Origin: an archaeon
Lineage (GTDB): Archaea > Asgardarchaeota > Hermodarchaeia > Hermodarchaeales > Hermodarchaeaceae
Length of the DNA: 9,420 bases
Reading direction: 5' to 3'
Assembly (NCBI GenBank): GCA_016550415.1
Contig: JABXGU010000057.1
Location: 1-9,420 of the forward strand
Of this stretch, positions 5,655-9,420 are shown piece after piece (the first letter of the stretch is position 1; every line of letters begins with the position of its first letter). The position numbers and the translations under genes were made by a program. The notes beneath the pieces were generated by a model, which was not told the origin of the DNA, did not search any database, and worked only from the letters and a program-made list of their open reading frames with translations.

Positions 5655-7844
5655 TTGGAAGAACATTCTCCTAAAGGAAGAACAGTCACACTGCGTGTAA
5701 AGAAGGCTCATGAACGAGACGCAGGGCGATTTATTGTACGCATTGATACCACCACCATGGAAGCTCTCGGAGTGCAAACAGGCGATATTCTCGGGATAAA
5801 AGGACGAAAACTAACTGCAGGTATTGTATGGCCAGCTTATCCACAAGATGAAGGGCAGAAAATTATCCGTATGGATGGTCGTATTCGACGGAATTCTGGA
5901 GTTGGTCTTGAAGAGAGTGTGATAGTTCATCAGGTTCAGGAGCAATCTGCTATCTCAATAATTCTAGCTCCATTGGAGATGCGTTTTCCAGTAAAGGATT
6001 TTGACGAGTTCGTGAAACAGAAGCTACTAAATTGTCCTGTAGCTAAAGATGATACGGTTCATGTTTCCATCCTTGGACGACCTGTTCGGTTCATAGTTCG
6101 CCGGTCACGTCCAACAGGAATCATCCTCATCACCTTGAATACTCAAGTTACATTGCTAAGTGAGCCACCTAAGGAGATGGAGGTAGGAATCCCATTCATC
6201 ACCTACGAGGAAATTGGTGGTCTTGATGATGAAATCCGACGTATTCGTGAGATGGTAGAATTACCTCTCAAACACCCTGAACTCTTCGCACAATTAGGTA
6301 TCGCTCCTCCAAAAGGCGTACTTTTATTTGGACCCCCGGGTTGTGGAAAAACTCTCTTAGCTCAAGCAGTTGCGAACGAGTCAGAGGCACATTTTATCTC
6401 TGTCAATGGACCAGAAATTATGAGTAAATTCTATGGCGAATCTGAGAAACGTCTACGCCAACTTTTCGATGAAGCAGAAAAAAATTCACCCAGCATTATC
6501 TTCATCGACGAACTTGACGCAATTGCACCCAAACGGGAAGAAGTAATTGGAGAAGTGGAACGGCGTGTTGTAGCTCAGCTCCTAGCAGTTATGGATGGAC
6601 TCCAAAAACGTGGTCAAGTAATTGTCATTGGTGCTTCAAATCGCCCCAACGCAATAGATCCTGCACTACGAAGACCTGGTCGTTTTGATCGTGAAATCGA
6701 AATTCATGTTCCTGATAAGGAAGGTCGACAAAAAATCCTCCTTATTCACTCACGAGGAATGCCCTTAGAATCTGTAGATCTTTTATCCATTGCCGAGATT
6801 ACTCATGGATTCGTAGGTGCAGATTTGGCAGCTCTTTGTAGAGAATCTGCTATGCGTGCATTACGTCGATATCTTCCACGTATCAACCTCGAAGAAGAAG
6901 AAATTCCATCTGAAGTTCTTGCTGACCTTCGGGTAACTAATGAGGATTTCATGGGGGCACTTCGTGAAATCCAGCCAACAGCTATGCGTGAAGTTACCCT
7001 TGAAGTTCCGAATGTTCGATGGACCGATATTGGGGGTCTTGAAAAGATCAAGCAGAAACTACAACAAACTGTTCAATGGCCATTACAGAATCCCGAATCA
7101 TTCAAAAGACTCGGTGTCGAACCGCCCCAAGGCGTCCTCCTCTTTGGTCCTCCAGGTTGTGGAAAAACACTTCTAGCCAGAGCAGTTGCCACCGAAAGTG
7201 AGGCTAACTTCATCAGCATTAAGGGTCCTGAAGTACTTAGCAAATGGGTTGGTGAATCAGAGAAGGCTGTACGCGAGGTCTTCCGACGAGCCAGACAAGC
7301 TGCTCCTTCCATAGTATTCTTTGATGAAATAGATGCTATAGCGCCTGCTCGGGGATCTGGTGCTGGTGACTCTCACGTCACTGAACGTGTAATCAGTCAA
7401 TTCCTTACTGAAATAGATGGCATCCAATCTCTCAAAGATATCGTTGTTCTAGCCGCCACGAATCGCCCAGACCTCCTAGACCCAGCAATGCTTCGTCCAG
7501 GCCGTTTCGATCGCCATATTCTCGTCCCAGCTCCTGATGCTGCAGCTCGGCTAGAGATATTCCGAATTTATACAAAGGATATGCCTCTCACAAAGGATGT
7601 TAATCTGGAGGAACTTTCACAAAAAACAGAACGATTCGCAGGTAGTGATATCGAAGCGTGTTGTCGTGAAGCTGCACTTGCAGCACTAGAAGAGAATATG
7701 AAAGCACAAAAGGTCAGCCGGAAGCACTTCATAAAGGCACTCTCAGAAATAAGTCCCACCGTAACACCTGAAATGGAGAAAGCCTATCTTTCATGGAGTA
7801 AACGTGCTCATCGGACAGGGCCAAGCACAACGCCTTTCGCTTAG
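5655..7844 (+). CDS. cdc48: Cdc48/VAT-type double AAA+ ATPase
   Basis: This 729-residue hexameric unfoldase is the archaeal counterpart of p97/Cdc48; it extracts and unfolds proteins and may feed the proteasome. The N domain has a double-psi barrel (about 8-95) and a second subdomain (about 105-170). D1 carries Walker A GPPGCGKT (226-233), pore loop KFYGESE (258-264), Walker B IIFIDELD (281-288), sensor ASNRP (327-331) and arginine-finger segment RRPGRFDR (339-346). D2 carries Walker A (498-505), pore loop KWVGESE (530-536), Walker B IVFFDEID (553-560), ATNRP (601-605) and LRPGRFDR (613-620). Both sites look active, and both pore loops hold aromatic residues, as in archaeal VAT rather than human D1. 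The tail is short and ends TTPFA, without a hydrophobic-tyrosine-x proteasome-docking end. The TTG start is fixed by GGAGGAG seven bases upstream. It appears to be transcribed alone; the next gene converges. Confidence 0.97.
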   Translation: MEEHSPKGRTVTLRVKKAHERDAGRFIVRIDTTTMEALGVQTGDILGIKGRKLTAGIVWPAYPQDEGQKIIRMDGRIRRNSGVGLEESVIVHQVQEQSAISIILAPLEMRFPVKDFDEFVKQKLLNCPVAKDDTVHVSILGRPVRFIVRRSRPTGIILITLNTQVTLLSEPPKEMEVGIPFITYEEIGGLDDEIRRIREMVELPLKHPELFAQLGIAPPKGVLLFGPPGCGKTLLAQAVANESEAHFISVNGPEIMSKFYGESEKRLRQLFDEAEKNSPSIIFIDELDAIAPKREEVIGEVERRVVAQLLAVMDGLQKRGQVIVIGASNRPNAIDPALRRPGRFDREIEIHVPDKEGRQKILLIHSRGMPLESVDLLSIAEITHGFVGADLAALCRESAMRALRRYLPRINLEEEEIPSEVLADLRVTNEDFMGALREIQPTAMREVTLEVPNVRWTDIGGLEKIKQKLQQTVQWPLQNPESFKRLGVEPPQGVLLFGPPGCGKTLLARAVATESEANFISIKGPEVLSKWVGESEKAVREVFRRARQAAPSIVFFDEIDAIAPARGSGAGDSHVTERVISQFLTEIDGIQSLKDIVVLAATNRPDLLDPAMLRPGRFDRHILVPAPDAAARLEIFRIYTKDMPLTKDVNLEELSQKTERFAGSDIEACCREAALAALEENMKAQKVSRKHFIKALSEISPTVTPEMEKAYLSWSKRAHRTGPSTTPFA

Positions 7845-7889
7845 AATATATCATACTCCATTGTGGTCGAGAAATTCAAAGAACCCTTA

Positions 7890-8141
7890 TTAGTCCTCTG
7901 CAATGGAAAGATATACTCTGTCACCCAAACGCTCAATCTTCCGCTTAGTCTTAGTAATTCGTTGAACATGGATTTGCCCATCAATCTCCAACTCCATAAG
8001 GGCACGATCCAGCTCAGCGACAGTTACATTTTCACGCTGATTCTTCAATAATCGTATTAGCTCCTTGTCAATGAGCACACCTTGTCGTTTGTCAAGAATC
8101 GCGAGAATGACATTTCGAAGCGGAACTGTTCTCCAACTCAA
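7890..8141 (-). CDS. small conserved-looking protein, probable winged helix-turn-helix
   Basis: I do not recognise this 83-residue protein as a named family. It is alpha-rich at the start (VPLRNVILAILDKRQG), then has helix pairs DKELIRLLKNQ and TVAELDRALMELEIDGQIHVQRI, followed by a basic stretch TKTKRKIERLG and a strand VYLSIAED. The order helix, helix, helix ending in 'LEIDGQIHV' and then a strand pair is typical of a winged helix, where the third helix reads DNA. Support that it is real: a TTG start at 8141 with GGAGG nine bases upstream, a TATA-like box further up, and a clean frame with normal composition. It is convergent with cdc48 and divergent from the OB-fold/PCNA pair, so a local transcription regulator is conceivable. 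A small nucleic-acid-binding or structural role is equally possible. Confidence 0.65.
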   Translation of the reverse strand: MSWRTVPLRNVILAILDKRQGVLIDKELIRLLKNQRENVTVAELDRALMELEIDGQIHVQRITKTKRKIERLGDRVYLSIAED

Positions 8142-8192
8142 CTCAATTTGCCTCCAAGAGTCTAATATTCACAAAAGGATAGCAGTTCAACT

Positions 8193-8214
8193 CATAAATA
8201 GTTCAGTTTTAAAC
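8193..8214 (-). promoter_or_regulatory. putative TATA elements for the small winged-helix gene
   Basis: On the minus strand two AT-rich candidates lie close together: CTATTTATG (8193-8201) and AGTTTAAAA (8207-8215). The first would start transcription near 8172, leaving a leader of about 30 bases that contains the GGAGG ribosome binding site at 8151-8155. The second would start about 15 bases further up. Which one is used cannot be told from sequence. Confidence 0.35.
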
Positions 8215-8245
8215 TTTCTCCAAAGTGTATTATCAACAACACATA

Positions 8246-8260
8246 GGTATATGTTTAAGT
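8246..8260 (+). promoter_or_regulatory. putative promoter of the OB-fold/PCNA unit
   Basis: GGTATATGTTTAAGT contains the octamer GTTTAAGT (8253-8260), the same as in front of aif5A. Expected transcription start is about 8281-8283, giving a leader of roughly 24 bases to the ATG at 8306. It shares an intergenic region of about 165 bases with the divergent winged-helix gene, so one protein bound here could affect both directions. Confidence 0.5.
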
Positions 8261-8305
8261 TAGATTATTCAAAAGCTTAGGCAAGCTCTCTTGGTTGGCG
8301 CTGCT

Positions 8306-8650
8306 ATGTCTACTGTCTCCTTTCAAAGAACCCCAGCGGTCTTTTCTGAAATCAATGACATTACTGCTGAAGATGCAGGACGCCGTGTACAGATAATGGG
8401 TTTTGTCTTAGACTTCCAGGATGAATCAGTTTTCATCTTAGGTGATGATACTGGTCAAATCACTGTAATCTCCCAAGAACTTCCCACCCTGCAATCCTTT
8501 ATTCGTGTCTTTGGGTCCATTGCAGTTACAAATGAGGGTCAACCAATGATACGCGCAGAAATTATCCAAGACCTTACAGGTTTTGACAAAAAATTATTTA
8601 GAGCTGCATTGAAGATAATGCAAACAGCAACCAGCGGGAGGAAAGTCTAA
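8306..8650 (+). CDS. small OB-fold protein, RPA/SSB-like, upstream of PCNA
   Basis: This is a 114-residue single-domain protein of unassigned family. After a short N-terminal lead (residues 1-23) the segment GRRVQIMGFVLDFQDESVFI (25-44), then LGDDTGQITVISQ (45-57) and FIRVFGSIAVTNEGQPMIRAEII (65-87), has the strand pattern of an OB fold with the D-D-x-T-G-x-I turn seen in RPA2/RPA3-type single-stranded-DNA-binding domains. A C-terminal helix (DKKLFRAALKIMQTA, 94-108) fits the helix RPA subunits use to associate. The ATG at 8306 is preferred; an in-frame TTG at 8291 would add five residues. PCNA starts on the base after its stop, so the two are almost surely translated together, pointing to replication or repair. 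It could be an RPA subunit, an accessory of one, or a PCNA partner; sequence alone does not decide. Confidence 0.8.
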   Translation: MSTVSFQRTPAVFSEINDITAEDAGRRVQIMGFVLDFQDESVFILGDDTGQITVISQELPTLQSFIRVFGSIAVTNEGQPMIRAEIIQDLTGFDKKLFRAALKIMQTATSGRKV

Positions 8651-9406
8651 TTGTTTATTGCTAAATTTGATGATGCAAAGACCTGGCAGACGCTAATCAG
8701 TGCTCTCTCTGCACTGGTGGATGAAGCTAACTTTGAACTTTCATCTAAGGGAATCACGCTTCGCGCCATGGATCCTTCCCGAATAGCCATGGTGGATTTC
8801 GAACTCCCTAAGAGCGCCTTTAGCCAGTTTGAATGTGACGAGGAAGGAAAAATTGGTATCAACCTCGACGAGATGGAGAAAATCGTCAAACGTGCAGGGT
8901 CAGGTAACAGTCTGGAACTCGGTATTGATCATGAAAGAAATCAACTAAAAATAACGCTTGAAGGTCGAACCCGTCGAAGTTTCAGCATTGCCATGATTGA
9001 TTTGAGTATCGAGCGTCCACCAACTCTGACCATCGAGTTTGACGTGATGATTAAGATTACTGCTGACACTCTAAAGGAAATCATTCAAGATGCCGATGTT
9101 ATCAGCGATTTCATAGCCCTTGATGCAACAGATGACGCACTGACTTTTTCTGCACGAGGAGATACAGGCGACCTAAAAGTGCGTATTGGCAAGGACCAAG
9201 AAGCACTCCTTGAATACAATTTTAAAAAGCCAGCCAAGTCTCTGTATGCGCTTGAATACATGAACGATATGATGAAAGCAGTAGCTGCCTCGGATACTGT
9301 GCAAATGGAGTTTGGAAAGGGGACACCAGCCAAGCTGCTCTTCTCAGTAAGTGGTGGTGGGCATATCACCTACTATCTTGCTCCACGTGTTGAGGAGGAC
9401 TTCTAA
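8651..9406 (+). CDS. pcn: DNA polymerase sliding clamp PCNA
   Basis: PCNA forms a trimeric ring that tethers DNA polymerase, FEN1, ligase and other factors to DNA. This 251-residue protein is of normal length and starts FIAKFDDAKTWQTLISALS. Typical blocks are FELSSKGITLRAMDPSRIAMVDFEL (28-52), the interdomain connector around IDLSIERPP (116-124), the domain 2 start EFDVMIKITADTLKEIIQDADVISD (129-153) and the C-terminal LAPRVEE (243-249). The start is TTG at 8651, directly after the stop of the OB-fold gene and about ten bases past GGGAGGAAAG (8636-8645), which acts as the ribosome binding site. One gene copy is seen here; whether the clamp is homotrimeric depends on paralogues elsewhere. The window ends 14 bases later, so the next gene cannot be named. 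Confidence 0.97.
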   Translation: MFIAKFDDAKTWQTLISALSALVDEANFELSSKGITLRAMDPSRIAMVDFELPKSAFSQFECDEEGKIGINLDEMEKIVKRAGSGNSLELGIDHERNQLKITLEGRTRRSFSIAMIDLSIERPPTLTIEFDVMIKITADTLKEIIQDADVISDFIALDATDDALTFSARGDTGDLKVRIGKDQEALLEYNFKKPAKSLYALEYMNDMMKAVAASDTVQMEFGKGTPAKLLFSVSGGGHITYYLAPRVEEDF

Positions 9407-9420
9407 AAATCTTGAAAAAA

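Noticed and set aside
5460..5777. 105-codon minus-strand frame
   Set aside because: It spans the end of ef1b, the intergenic T-rich region and the start of cdc48 on the opposite strand, with no recognisable domain.
6320..7170. Repeated sequence between the two halves of cdc48
   Set aside because: The similarity reflects the paralogous D1 and D2 AAA+ domains, ordinary for this family, and is not a DNA repeat element.
9394..9420. Possible start of a next gene: GGAGG at 9394-9398 and TTGAAAAAA from 9412
   Set aside because: Only three codons are visible and the spacing of 13 bases is long, so no gene can be supported.

Overview
The window is a gene-dense stretch of an archaeal chromosome. The archaeal marks are an eIF5A homologue beside its modifying enzyme deoxyhypusine synthase, SRP54 in place of a bacterial Ffh neighbourhood, the Nob1 PIN/zinc-ribbon nuclease, aEF1B, Cdc48, PCNA, and the tRNA modification pair Pus10/TrmY. 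Likely promoters are TATA boxes about 25 bases upstream of starts. The DNA leans AT-rich and uses TTG and GTG starts freely. The sequence does not fix the phylum; a TACK- or Asgard-type lineage is possible but only a guess.

Left part (1-3552), all on the minus strand and read right to left: aIF5A, deoxyhypusine synthase, SRP54, a divergent TrmY-like SPOUT methyltransferase, and the first 36 codons of Pus10, cut by the window edge. aIF5A and DHS are substrate and enzyme of the hypusine pathway. Pus10 and TrmY act in succession on position 54 of archaeal tRNA (pseudouridine, then N1-methylpseudouridine). SRP54 is the protein-targeting GTPase. SRP54 may also have its own promoter.

Middle part (3639-7844), plus strand and divergent from aIF5A: NAD kinase and Nob1 overlap or abut; then come a 58-residue zinc-ribbon protein and aEF1B, both tied to translation; then, behind its own promoter and a strong ribosome binding site, the double AAA+ ATPase Cdc48.

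Right part (7890-9406): a small minus-strand protein with a winged-helix look converges on cdc48. Divergent from it, a small OB-fold protein is followed with no gap by PCNA, probably as a two-gene transcription unit.

No mobile element, CRISPR array, tRNA, rRNA or clear foreign island was seen, and no gap between genes exceeds about 165 bases. It is mostly a core information-processing neighbourhood. The least explained items are the OB-fold gene in front of PCNA, the small winged-helix gene beside it, and the unusual C-terminal knot region of the TrmY homologue.
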